Assembly (NCBI GenBank): GCA_963848675.1
Contig: CAWKEY010000078.1
Location: 1-28,300, forward strand
Direction: 5' to 3'
Origin: CAWKEY01 sp963848675
GTDB taxonomy: Bacteria; Pseudomonadota; Gammaproteobacteria; Methylococcales; Methylomonadaceae
Length of the DNA stretch: 28,300 nucleotides
Of this stretch, positions 7,913 to 15,691 are shown piece by piece (position 1 is the stretch's first letter; each line of letters begins with the position of its first letter). Both the position numbers and the translations under genes were made by a program. The notes below the pieces were generated by a model. That model was not told the DNA's origin, made no database searches, and saw only the letters and a list, made by a program, of their open reading frames with translations.

Positions 7913-8492
7913 GGCAGTAAATTCCTGTTAAGTGCTTCCAAAGCTGGGGATTAGTCAAATTGTTTTCTTGATTGAAACAACCAGCAGCAATGAGTTTAGC
8001 GCCTTCAAAGTCGGCATTATCATAAAAACGCCATTGATCCACCAACGGCATATACAAATTGAAAAAATTGTTCAAACCACGCTGATAACGCCTATGCACC
8101 ACATCGTCCGGCACATAATGCCCGCCGCTGCGGACACGTTCCGCTACCCGAGCAATCGACATCTCGGGGCTGGGCAACCAGAGATAGATCAGATAAATGC
8201 GATAACCCTGGACTTTTAAATGCTGCAAAAAAGCGGCATAACTGCGGGTCGATAAAGTGGTTTCAAAGGCAAAGTTATGGCGTTTATCCGCCAATTGATG
8301 CAAGCGGTTAAGCATGATTCGTCCAGCCTGAAAAGCCACCGCCTCCGTTGCAAAAGCCGATAGGCCTTGTGCAATCACATCGGCATTAACAAATTCGGTC
8401 ACACCCAAAAGGTCTTTTAATAAATGCGGTGCAGTCGTGGATTTACCGGCGCCATTGGGACCGGCAATGATAATAACATGAGGCTGATTCAT
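7905..8492 (-). CDS. Zeta-toxin-like P-loop kinase
   Basis: This is a 195-residue P-loop protein. The Walker A GPNGAGKST is at 11-19, followed by FVNADVIAQGL at about 34-44, FAFETTLSTRSY at about 74-85, and a C-terminal block with RVAERVRSGGH, VVHRRYQRGLNNFF and WRFYDN. This pattern is shared by stand-alone zeta/PezT-like kinases, which in true zeta toxins phosphorylate UDP-N-acetylglucosamine and block wall synthesis; the substrate of this subfamily is not established. The ATG at 8492 is chosen because the conserved core starts here and a GAGG motif precedes it. The longer open frame to 8615 lies over the remnant and the end of res. The stop of the preceding remnant overlaps this ATG as TAATG. 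Confidence 0.85.
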   Translation of the reverse strand: MNQPHVIIIAGPNGAGKSTTAPHLLKDLLGVTEFVNADVIAQGLSAFATEAVAFQAGRIMLNRLHQLADKRHNFAFETTLSTRSYAAFLQHLKVQGYRIYLIYLWLPSPEMSIARVAERVRSGGHYVPDDVVHRRYQRGLNNFFNLYMPLVDQWRFYDNADFEGAKLIAAGCFNQENNLTNPQLWKHLTGIYCHD

Positions 8493-8596
8493 TAGGCCTG
8501 TACCTCGCGGGTTTGGGCATGCTCGCCTTGATATAGTAATAATTCGCAGTCTGAGGGGAAATCGTTTTGGATGGGGTTTAATTTTTTGCCGCTCAT
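8492..8596 (-). pseudogene. 34-residue RhuM-like N-terminal remnant between res and the kinase gene
   Basis: On the minus strand an ATG at 8596 overlaps the res stop codon (ATGA) and opens a 34-codon frame ending in a TAA at 8492-8494. That TAA overlaps the kinase start as TAATG. The peptide starts MSGKKLNP and continues SDCELLLYQGEHAQTREV. This resembles the first residues of RhuM-family proteins, which usually begin with ...LYQ(S/T/G)EDGxTRIEVR. The usual DNA-binding and longer C-terminal parts are absent. I read it as what is left of a rhuM gene after replacement by the kinase gene. It may still serve as a short coupling ORF linking res and kinase translation. The resemblance is from memory, not a search. 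Confidence 0.5.
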
Positions 8597-11214
8597 GACT
8601 GCACGGAATCCTCAATCAATTTCGCCAAATCCGTTTGCCAAGTAATTTCAAAGATTAACGAGCAAAACACTTTAACGCCTTCGTCATCCAATAACTCCCA
8701 TTTTCCAGCCGATTTTACTGTTTCCAGCCGAAACGACTCCGTACAAACATCAAATAGCTTTTTCTTATAGGCTGTATCAGGATTATCCAGATGATCGCCT
8801 TTAGTCTCCAAAACCATCAAGCGCTCGTGGCCGTCCTGATGCGACAATGCAAAAACAAAATCCGGGTAGACCTTGTGCTTGCGCCAGCCTTGTAATGCGT
8901 AACCAGATTGCGCCTTAGCAACGTTACGATGCCACCAGCGCAAGGCTTTTTCGCTATCCAGATAACAGGCGACTTTTTGCTCGTAACCGTCCAGATCATC
9001 TTTATAAACCGGATCGAAAAAACTGTTTTCAACAACTTTGCCATCGTTACGCTGCAACAGCGAGTTGGTTAGCGGCCTTTGCGTCAATAACGTTGACGGC
9101 ATTCGCCAATTATTTCGATCTGTACGCAAGCGAAATTGAATCCTGCCCGTTTGCACCTCCGTCAAAAACACCGCTTCCGCCAAACGGTCGCGCTCTTTAC
9201 TTAAATGCACGCACAGACTCTCAATCAACACACTGGTTAGCGCAGCCCAATCCGTCATGGATATATCCAACTTTTGCAGATCGGTTAAAACCTGAGACAC
9301 AAATGAACGCGCTATCCAAGGATTAGGCACAATGTCAACAATGGCCCGCGTCACATAAGCGGGATCGAAAACGGCCTCTGCTGCCTCCGCTTGCACGTTT
9401 TCAGACTTGATTAACTCTTCATAATCAGGATTGCCCAACCCAACCCGGATTTTTTGGGTTGTTGATGTCTGTACCGCTTTCGGTAAAGTTGCCGCCAACC
9501 CCTCCAAACAGACATCATTCCAGTCAATGCGGTACAAAATATCCGCTTCGTATTCCAATTCCCGCGCTTTGTCCGCCTCGACCCATAACACTTTCGGCAG
9601 ATAAATTTTGGTTTTACGAAATGTCTCGCGAGGCATAATCGCTCTGCAGATGCTTCCTCCGCTACCATCGCTACCAGTTTCACGAATGCTTTCTACCAAA
9701 TCCCCCATACCATCCTGTTCCAAGCCGATTTTGATGGCCGCAACCACATCGCGGGTAGACGAATGAAAGCAAAACACATAGCATTCATCCAAGGCCTGAA
9801 TATGCGTTTTAATAGCATCGGGTTGTCGCAGGATGCGCCCGAGCAACTGCGTTATCGCGCCCTTACTGGTCACCGGGGCCAACGAACACAATACATAAGC
9901 AAACGAACAATCCCAACCTTCCTGCAAGGCCTGCTTGGTAATGATGAAACGTACTTGATTAGTGGGACTGAACAAATTCAGATTTTCCGGCTGATTCAGC
10001 TCGTTTTTCTCAGCGGTTTTAATCGCAATTTGCTCTTGTGTCACCCCTAACGACAACAAAAAATCTCTGGCATCCTCGGCATGTACGCGCTGGCCGTCCC
10101 GCTGATCCTTGCCGGTACGCTCCACTTGCACTAAACAAATAGGCCGGATATAACGCGCACTATTAGCCCGCAAGCGTTCGGCCTGTTGTTGCAGTACATT
10201 CAACTGCTCCACGCTTTCCCGCAAACACACCCGCCAATCATTGCCGCCACGTACCGTTACGTTAATCGGCAATTTAACCATATTCTCCTTGTCCAAATCA
10301 GTGCCACGCACATCCACCAGCCAGTTGCTATACATCGGTGGCGTGTCGCTGACTCTATCCACCGGCGTGGCGGTCAACTCCAGCACAAACGCCGGATTAA
10401 ATCCGTACAAGGTTTGCAGCGCCAGCTTTGAATATCCTTTATGACCTTCATCCAGCACCACCACGGGACGAACCGCACGTAAAACATTGCCCAGCGAATC
10501 TTTAATCACCGCGCCCACCATTGCACTCTCACCGTATACATCCAGATTCGGAATTAGATTTAAGAGGTCGGCATGAAGCAACAAATCATCAGATGAAGGA
10601 AAAAAACCGTGAACATTACCCCGGTCACGAAACAAACGTAGCGACTCTTTAGTCACGCGCTTCGCCGATTGCAACATCAACAGCATCACGCACAGCTGAT
10701 TGTCAACATCGCGTTTATTAAGTCGATCCTGTTTTTCCAGAATCAGGGTGTGTCCCGCGCTAGAACGATCGAGAATCTGCCGGTACGGATGCTGGCGATT
10801 GCGTAAGGCTTTGATGGTTTGCGAATAAATCGACTCATTTGGCACGATCCATAGCACAAAGCCATTGTTACGTTGTAGCCATTGGCTATGAATTTTAAAT
10901 AACGCATAAGCCGCCAAAATGGTTTTACCGCCACCAGTGGGGATTTTTAAACACACCGATGGCACCGCTTGTCCCGTACCATCGACACGCGGGCTAAAAG
11001 GGATGCCCTGCCTTGACTGTGGTAATTTGCCTGCCTGCCGCAAACTTGCCCAAGCCTCTTGCGGGTAATCAGGCAAAGAGTGGATTAAATCCGGGTCGGT
11101 TTCTTGAGCATTGGCCCATTTGATTTTGTTGGTGCGGGTTTGCTGGGTTTTCAGCGTATCGAGATACAGCGTCAAGGTATCCAATACAGTTTGCTGATAT
11201 TCCTTTAGCTCCAT
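8593..11214 (-). CDS. Type III restriction endonuclease subunit Res
   Basis: Res is the helicase-nuclease subunit of a type III restriction system. It works only with Mod, translocates or diffuses along DNA from unmodified sites and cuts some 25 bases away. The 873-residue protein has Walker A PTGGGKT at 92-98, DEGH at 255-258, TATP at 281-284, and motif VI QLLGRILRQP at 456-465. The C-terminal PD-(D/E)xK nuclease shows Asp785 (in YPDFVF) and Glu803-Thr-Lys805 (ETKGDH). All key residues are present and the frame is intact. It starts three bases after the mod stop, on the same strand. Since Mod supplies target recognition, the amber codon in mod probably silences Res too. Confidence 0.95.
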   Translation of the reverse strand: MELKEYQQTVLDTLTLYLDTLKTQQTRTNKIKWANAQETDPDLIHSLPDYPQEAWASLRQAGKLPQSRQGIPFSPRVDGTGQAVPSVCLKIPTGGGKTILAAYALFKIHSQWLQRNNGFVLWIVPNESIYSQTIKALRNRQHPYRQILDRSSAGHTLILEKQDRLNKRDVDNQLCVMLLMLQSAKRVTKESLRLFRDRGNVHGFFPSSDDLLLHADLLNLIPNLDVYGESAMVGAVIKDSLGNVLRAVRPVVVLDEGHKGYSKLALQTLYGFNPAFVLELTATPVDRVSDTPPMYSNWLVDVRGTDLDKENMVKLPINVTVRGGNDWRVCLRESVEQLNVLQQQAERLRANSARYIRPICLVQVERTGKDQRDGQRVHAEDARDFLLSLGVTQEQIAIKTAEKNELNQPENLNLFSPTNQVRFIITKQALQEGWDCSFAYVLCSLAPVTSKGAITQLLGRILRQPDAIKTHIQALDECYVFCFHSSTRDVVAAIKIGLEQDGMGDLVESIRETGSDGSGGSICRAIMPRETFRKTKIYLPKVLWVEADKARELEYEADILYRIDWNDVCLEGLAATLPKAVQTSTTQKIRVGLGNPDYEELIKSENVQAEAAEAVFDPAYVTRAIVDIVPNPWIARSFVSQVLTDLQKLDISMTDWAALTSVLIESLCVHLSKERDRLAEAVFLTEVQTGRIQFRLRTDRNNWRMPSTLLTQRPLTNSLLQRNDGKVVENSFFDPVYKDDLDGYEQKVACYLDSEKALRWWHRNVAKAQSGYALQGWRKHKVYPDFVFALSHQDGHERLMVLETKGDHLDNPDTAYKKKLFDVCTESFRLETVKSAGKWELLDDEGVKVFCSLIFEITWQTDLAKLIEDSVQS

Positions 11215-11217
11215 TGT

Positions 11218-13056
11218 TTAATCCTTTTCCATTCGATACAGCGCAAACGGCAGCGGCATGTGCTCCACCCCCAAGGGCAATAGCAAACGATTCGGCACAT
11301 ATTTGGCAGCGGCAAAAACCAAATGTGGCTTGTCTTGGTAAGTTTTGGCTATAGCTTCCGCCACAGTCAGTGTCAACGCCGCTTGCGGGGATTTGAGAAA
11401 ATCCAGCTCGGGCCGGTAAATCAGCCAGACGTGATAACCGGTGCTAGTGCCCAAATACCAATCCGTAATCGGAAATGCCAAATCTGTAGGGGCAAATAAA
11501 TTCGCAACCCCCGCTGAATCAAGCGCATTAAAAGCTTGACCGGTGGCGGTATGAAACAGCCATGCGCCCAGGGTTTGATAATCCGGCAGGGTTTCGCCGG
11601 TCAGGATTTTATCAATCTCAAGCGGCTCGCCCAGCGTGTAGAAGGTAAAACCGCCGCCCAGTCCCGCCACCCGTTCGGTGATTTTGTTCTCCCCGGTGAC
11701 GATCAGCTCGCCGTCCTTGATTTCTTTTTTGATGGCATCGAAGCGCAAGCCGTCCAGATTTTCGATGCTTTGTACATGCTGGAGCAGCTTGTGATGCGGC
11801 CCTTCCTTGCTGAAATTGGTCCAGGTGATTTTTTCCCGGTACAGTTCTTCTTTTTGTGTGCCCTTGTAGTCATAGCCGTTAATCACGCGGCGCACGCGTT
11901 CGGCGGTCAGCGTGTCGGCGTAATCCTCGCATTCGACCAGGATGAACTTGCGGTTGCCGCCGTCCTTGGCATTTTGCGCGAAAACTGCGTGGGCTGTGGT
12001 GGCTGAACCGGCGAATGAATCAAGGATCAGAGAATCTTGAGACGTGGCTAATTGCAAAACACGTTGCAATAATTGAGCTGGTTTAGGAGTAATGAAAACA
12101 TCTTCGGCTGAATCGAAACTCATGACAGACAAAAGTTCTTTCTTGGCATCTTGGGTATGCCCAACATCTTGCCAAAACCAGAGGGTTTGAGGGACTTTTC
12201 CTTCTTTTACTTCTGATAAAAATCTCTTTATTCTTGGAGTATTATTTCCATCGCTTCCCCACCATACACGTTTATCAGTTTCTAGTTTTAAAAACTCTTC
12301 GTAACTTTGTCGCCAATAATTATTTCCCGAATCGAATGTTTTACCTGTTGGTCCGGTAACTTCATATTTCCCTTTACTGTAATAGTTTCTTGCAGTTAAA
12401 TCTCCTGAAGTCCAGGGCCCTCGGTGATCGTTATCCGGTTTAGAAAAACGTGCCGCCATTTCATCGGTCCGTTCCAATAAGTTTGGCAGCCAAGCGGCCC
12501 CATTTTTTGCATAAACCAGCAAATAATCATGATCCTCAGAAAAATGTCGGGCAGTGTTCTTTGGAGCAAATACTTTTTGCCAAATACATGTAGCAACAAA
12601 ATTCTCCTCCCCAAAAATCTCATCAAGCATCATCCGCGCCCGATGAATCTCATTACCATCCAAGGTCATCCAGAAACTGCCGGTTTCCGCCAGCAACTCA
12701 TGCAACAGTTTTAAACGCGGCCACATCATCGCCAGCCATTTGTCGTGGCGCAGCATGTCTTCCCTGTTGACCGGATTGCTGTTCAGCCAGTCGCGCATGA
12801 TCGGGCTGTTTACATTGTCGTTATAACACCAGTTTTCGTTGCCGGTGTTATAAGGCGGATCGATGAAAATACAATCCACTTTGCCCGCGTAGCGCGGCAG
12901 CAAGGCTTTCAAGGCATGCAGGTTGTCGCCATGGATGATCAGATTGCCGGAATCCTAGCCGATGGATTTATCCGGCTGCGCCAGCAACGGCCGGAACGGC
13001 ACGTTAAGATGATGGTTGTAAACGTATTCCTTACCTTTAAAGTGCAGTTCCGGCAT
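11218..13056 (-). pseudogene. Type III DNA methyltransferase Mod, interrupted by an amber codon
   Basis: Mod is the N6-adenine methyltransferase and recognition subunit of the type III system. Read from the ATG at 13056, which follows an AGGAA motif, the frame gives MPELHFKGKEYVYNHHLN and continues as typical Mod. It is cut by TAG (12955-12957) at codon 34, within KSIG-stop-DSGNLIIHGDN. The rest continues in the same frame for 578 codons and is well preserved: DPPY at 66-69 (full-length numbering) and the SAM motif DSFAGSATTAHA at about 346-357, in the beta-class order. Full length would be 612 residues. A TTG at 12912 (codon 49) could in principle restart translation and would keep DPPY; the next in-frame Met lies beyond it. 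Sequencing error, readthrough or true inactivation remain possible. Confidence 0.9.
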
Positions 13057-13059
13057 TGC

Positions 13060-13179
13060 TTAATTCCTGTTGGCCTGGCTATCGCTGTCGTGCTGTTCCT
13101 GTTCCACGATGAGCCATAAACCTTCTTTGATTGTGGGGTCAAAATGTAAATTTAAAGTTGCTGTTTTTAATATCGTCAT
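13060..13179 (-). CDS. Small 39-residue ORF ahead of mod (possible ribbon-helix-helix remnant)
   Basis: An ATG at 13179 opens a 39-codon frame that ends three bases before the mod start, so the two would be translated together. The peptide begins MTILKTATLNLHFDPTIKEG. A short strand followed by DPxxKEGL and a helix is the usual opening of small ribbon-helix-helix regulators. The second helix of such a fold is missing, replaced by a polar tail (EQHDSDSQANRN), so it may be truncated or frameshifted. The ribosome binding site is weak (AGAAAA). A promoter-like region with an inverted repeat lies just upstream. It could be a leader peptide or an autoregulator remnant. Confidence 0.35.
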   Translation of the reverse strand: MTILKTATLNLHFDPTIKEGLWLIVEQEQHDSDSQANRN

Positions 13180-13206
13180 TTTTCTAACGCGGGTGTTGTT
13201 GTCGCT

Positions 13207-13246
13207 ACACTGTATCGCTAATATAACACGCACAGTGTTTTATCAA
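13207..13246 (-). promoter_or_regulatory. Putative promoter and inverted-repeat operator of the restriction/zeta operon
   Basis: On the minus strand TTGATA (13241-13246) and TATATT (13220-13225) could be -35 and -10 boxes, though with only 15 bases between them. Two 7-base inverted arms, ACACTGT at 13207-13213 and ACAGTGT at 13232-13238, flank the -10 box, as an operator would. A regulator bound there would block transcription of everything from the small ORF to the zeta partner. A separate small hairpin (AAGCCG-TTA-CGGCTT) sits at 13260-13274. The assignment is by pattern only. Confidence 0.4.
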
Positions 13247-13439
13247 TCCATCGAGTTTTAAGCCGTTACGGCTTTGCAAGAGCCAATAACAGATCATCTT
13301 TGCCCACCTTTTGACAGCGCTGAAAATTAATTCTTGATTTGGCGAAAGTTTTAAAACATCTTGCGGTGTTGTGCTTTAAAATCAACACTCACTCAAAAAC
13401 ATTGGCCGATTCTCACATTACAAGCATAGGGGTATCACC

Positions 13440-13997
13440 ATGGTCTTACTGGAAACGCCAATTTGTGACTTTGGCAAAAAAGCGATAGATTTCAATTTAC
13501 CCGGCGTAGACGGCCGCACCTGGTCGCTGGCGCAGTGCATGGGCAAGAACGGTTTGCTGGTGATGTTTATCTGCAATCACTGCCCGTATGTGAAAGCCGT
13601 ACAGGAGCGCCTGGCCAGAGACACGCGCGAGCTTAAACAGTTTGGCATTGAAGCGGTGGCCATCATGTCGAACGATAGCGCTGAATATCCGGAAGATTCC
13701 TTTGACAATATGAAGCTTCAGTCCGAGCACTTGCATTTCAGCTTCCCGTATTTACTGGATGAATCTCAAGCCGTTGCCAAAGCGTACGGCGCTGTCTGTA
13801 CGCCGGACTTTTTTGGTTATAATAGCGCTTTCGAATTGCAATACCGCGGCCGTCTGGATGCCAGCCGCAAGGAACCTGCCCCAGAGGACAGCAAGCGGGA
13901 ATTATTTGAAGCCATGAAGGTGATTGCCGAAACCGGGCATGGCCCCAAGCATCAGATTGCCAGCATGGGCTGCTCCATCAAGTGGAAACAGGCCTGA
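13440..13997 (+). CDS. Thioredoxin-fold protein of the peroxiredoxin-like (AhpC/TSA) family
   Basis: This is a 185-residue cytoplasmic protein with a thioredoxin fold. It opens with the peroxiredoxin-like phrase FNLPGVDGRTWSLAQ, then FICNHCPYVKAV, a CxxC motif (CNHC) followed by the cis-Pro-like PYV. Further on come AIMSNDSAEYPEDSFDNM, FPYLLDESQAVAKAYGAVCTP and a FELQYRGRLD block. Proteins of this type are annotated as thioredoxin family proteins, and their substrate is unknown. The start is ATG at 13440 with AGGGG placed about 9 bases upstream. No signal peptide is visible. It stands alone between the divergent restriction operon and pgk. Confidence 0.9.
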   Translation: MVLLETPICDFGKKAIDFNLPGVDGRTWSLAQCMGKNGLLVMFICNHCPYVKAVQERLARDTRELKQFGIEAVAIMSNDSAEYPEDSFDNMKLQSEHLHFSFPYLLDESQAVAKAYGAVCTPDFFGYNSAFELQYRGRLDASRKEPAPEDSKRELFEAMKVIAETGHGPKHQIASMGCSIKWKQA

Positions 13998-14053
13998 TGC
14001 AAAACCAATTGTTTTAGTTATTTTCACACATCAATACACCAAGAGAGAGCACT

Positions 14054-15226
14054 ATGTCGATTAAGAGAATGGTTGATCTGGATTTATCAGGTAAACGGGT
14101 ATTAATTCGTCAGGATCTGAATGTCCCTGTCAAAAACGGAAAAGTGACCAGTGATCTGCGTATCCGCGCCAGTCTGCCAACCATTGAACAGGCTTTGGCT
14201 GCGGGCGCCGCGGTGATGCTGATGTCGCATTTGGGCAGGCCTGTTGAAGGGCAGTATGACGAAGAATCTTCGTTAAAACCCGTTGCCGAGTGCTTATCGC
14301 ATTTGCTAGGCAAGCCGGTCAGACTGGAAAAAGACTGGATCGATGGCATTACGATTCAACCCGGCGAAGTCGTGCTCTGCGAAAACGTGCGCTTTAATGT
14401 CGGCGAAGGCAAAAACAGCGATGAACTGGGCAAAAAAATGGCGGCCCTGTGTGACATTTTTGTCATGGATGCTTTTGGCACCGCGCATAGAGCACAGGCC
14501 TCAACCCATAGCGTGGCCAAATTTGCGCCTATCGCTTGCGCCGGCCCTTTATTGGCCCTGGAACTGGACGCCCTGGGCAAGGCTTTGGAAACACCCGCCA
14601 AGCCGCTGGTAGCGATTGTCGGCGGTTCCAAAGTGTCCACCAAATTAACCGTGCTGAAATCACTGTCGGAAAAAGTCGACCAGCTCATTGTGGGCGGCGG
14701 CATTGCCAATACGTTTATTGCGGCCGCAGGTTTTCCTGTGGGCAAGTCGCTCTATGAACAGGATCTTATTCCGGAAGCCCAACGCCTGATTGCAGAAGCC
14801 AAAAAGAATGGCTCCGACATTCCCATCCCGGTTGATGTAGTTTGCGCCAAGGAATTTTCCGAAACAGCCGTTGCCACTGTCAAGAAAGTTGAGGATGTGG
14901 AAGAAGATGATTTAATTCTCGATATCGGCCCCGATACCGCCAAACAATACGCCGAACTGCTCAAATCAGCCGGCACTATTGTCTGGAATGGCCCGGTCGG
15001 CGTATTCGAGATCGACCAGTTTGGCAACGGCACCCAAGTGCTGGCAACCGCCATTGCAGAAAGCAGCGCTTTCTCCATTGCCGGCGGCGGCGATACCTTG
15101 GCCGCCATCGACAAATACGGCATTAACGATGATGTATCGTACACATCGACCGGCGGCGGCGCCTTCCTTGAATTTCTTGAAGGCAAGGAATTGCCGGCCG
15201 TGGCTATCTTAAAATCACGCGGCTAG
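14054..15226 (+). CDS. pgk: Phosphoglycerate kinase
   Basis: Pgk interconverts 1,3-bisphosphoglycerate + ADP and 3-phosphoglycerate + ATP in glycolysis, gluconeogenesis and the Calvin cycle. The 390-residue protein has the substrate-binding RQDLNVP near residue 19-25, MLMSHLGRP, ENVRFN, the hinge-region VGGSKVSTK, GGGIANTF, WNGPVGVFE and the nucleotide-loop GGGDTLAA near the C-terminus. All are as in active enzymes. The start is ATG at 14054 after AAGAGAGAG. Other sugar-phosphate genes often linked to pgk (gap, pyk, fba) are not in the window. A hairpin-plus-T-run terminator lies downstream before rpoZ. Confidence 0.98.
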   Translation: MSIKRMVDLDLSGKRVLIRQDLNVPVKNGKVTSDLRIRASLPTIEQALAAGAAVMLMSHLGRPVEGQYDEESSLKPVAECLSHLLGKPVRLEKDWIDGITIQPGEVVLCENVRFNVGEGKNSDELGKKMAALCDIFVMDAFGTAHRAQASTHSVAKFAPIACAGPLLALELDALGKALETPAKPLVAIVGGSKVSTKLTVLKSLSEKVDQLIVGGGIANTFIAAAGFPVGKSLYEQDLIPEAQRLIAEAKKNGSDIPIPVDVVCAKEFSETAVATVKKVEDVEEDDLILDIGPDTAKQYAELLKSAGTIVWNGPVGVFEIDQFGNGTQVLATAIAESSAFSIAGGGDTLAAIDKYGINDDVSYTSTGGGAFLEFLEGKELPAVAILKSRG

Positions 15227-15247
15227 CATAAACACGGCATTATCAAG

Positions 15248-15292
15248 GCGTGGGAGCGGCGCCTACGTCGCGGCAAGCCATCGCTCCCGCGC
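15248..15292 (+). repeat. REP-like palindrome downstream of pgk
   Basis: Two 11-base arms, GCGTGGGAGCG (15248-15258) and CGCTCCCGCGC (15282-15292), pair with one mismatch around a G+C-rich loop. The shape and the GTGGGAGCG-type core resemble bacterial REP sequences found between genes. It would also fold in the pgk transcript and could protect its 3' end. Confidence 0.5.
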
Positions 15293-15382
15293 CCGGCTGC
15301 CAACATCATGCAAGGTTTGTAGCGTAGCCGCTGGTTTTTTAAGGTACATATGGCTAATAATGGCATCCATGCAACGTATTTA

Positions 15383-15421
15383 CTATCAGCCTGATCATAA
15401 AGACTGATAGCTTTTTGTTTT
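15383..15421 (+). terminator. Putative rho-independent terminator between pgk and rpoZ
   Basis: CTATCAG (15383-15389) pairs perfectly with CTGATAG (15404-15410) and is followed at once by CTTTTTGTTTT. The loop is long (14 bases) and the stem short and not G+C-rich, so strength is uncertain. It ends about 20 bases before the rpoZ start, so rpoZ either has a promoter overlapping it or relies on readthrough. Confidence 0.6.
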
Positions 15422-15440
15422 ACTTAATTAAGGATTAAAA

Positions 15441-15680
15441 ATGGCCCGAGTTACTATTGAAGATTGTTTAGATCATGTAGAAAACCGTTTTAAACTGGTT
15501 TTGTTAGCGAGTACCCGAGCGCGTCAATTAAGCCACGGTGCGGATGAATTCGTCACCCGTGGCAAAGATAAGGACACGGTTGTCGCTTTACGCGAAATTG
15601 CTGCCGGCCATGTGACAGAAGGCAATATCAATCTGTTGCATCGCGCCGGCGAAGCCGACGATAGACAGTCAATTTTCTAA
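15441..15680 (+). CDS. rpoZ: RNA polymerase omega subunit
   Basis: Omega helps assemble RNA polymerase by chaperoning the beta-prime subunit and forms part of a ppGpp binding site. The 79-residue protein begins MARVTIEDCLDHVENRFKL and includes the conserved LVLLASTRARQL and DTVVALREIAAG segments of gammaproteobacterial RpoZ. A clear AAGGA motif lies upstream. spoT follows after 11 bases, the usual order, which places a ppGpp-binding subunit next to the ppGpp-metabolising enzyme. Confidence 0.97.
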   Translation: MARVTIEDCLDHVENRFKLVLLASTRARQLSHGADEFVTRGKDKDTVVALREIAAGHVTEGNINLLHRAGEADDRQSIF

Positions 15681-15691
15681 GACCTGAGCCC

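Noticed and set aside
8493..8615. Longer start for the zeta-type kinase (to 8615)
   Set aside because: The extra 41 residues are basic and unlike the family, and overlap res and the RhuM-like remnant in other frames; the ATG at 8492 begins the conserved core.
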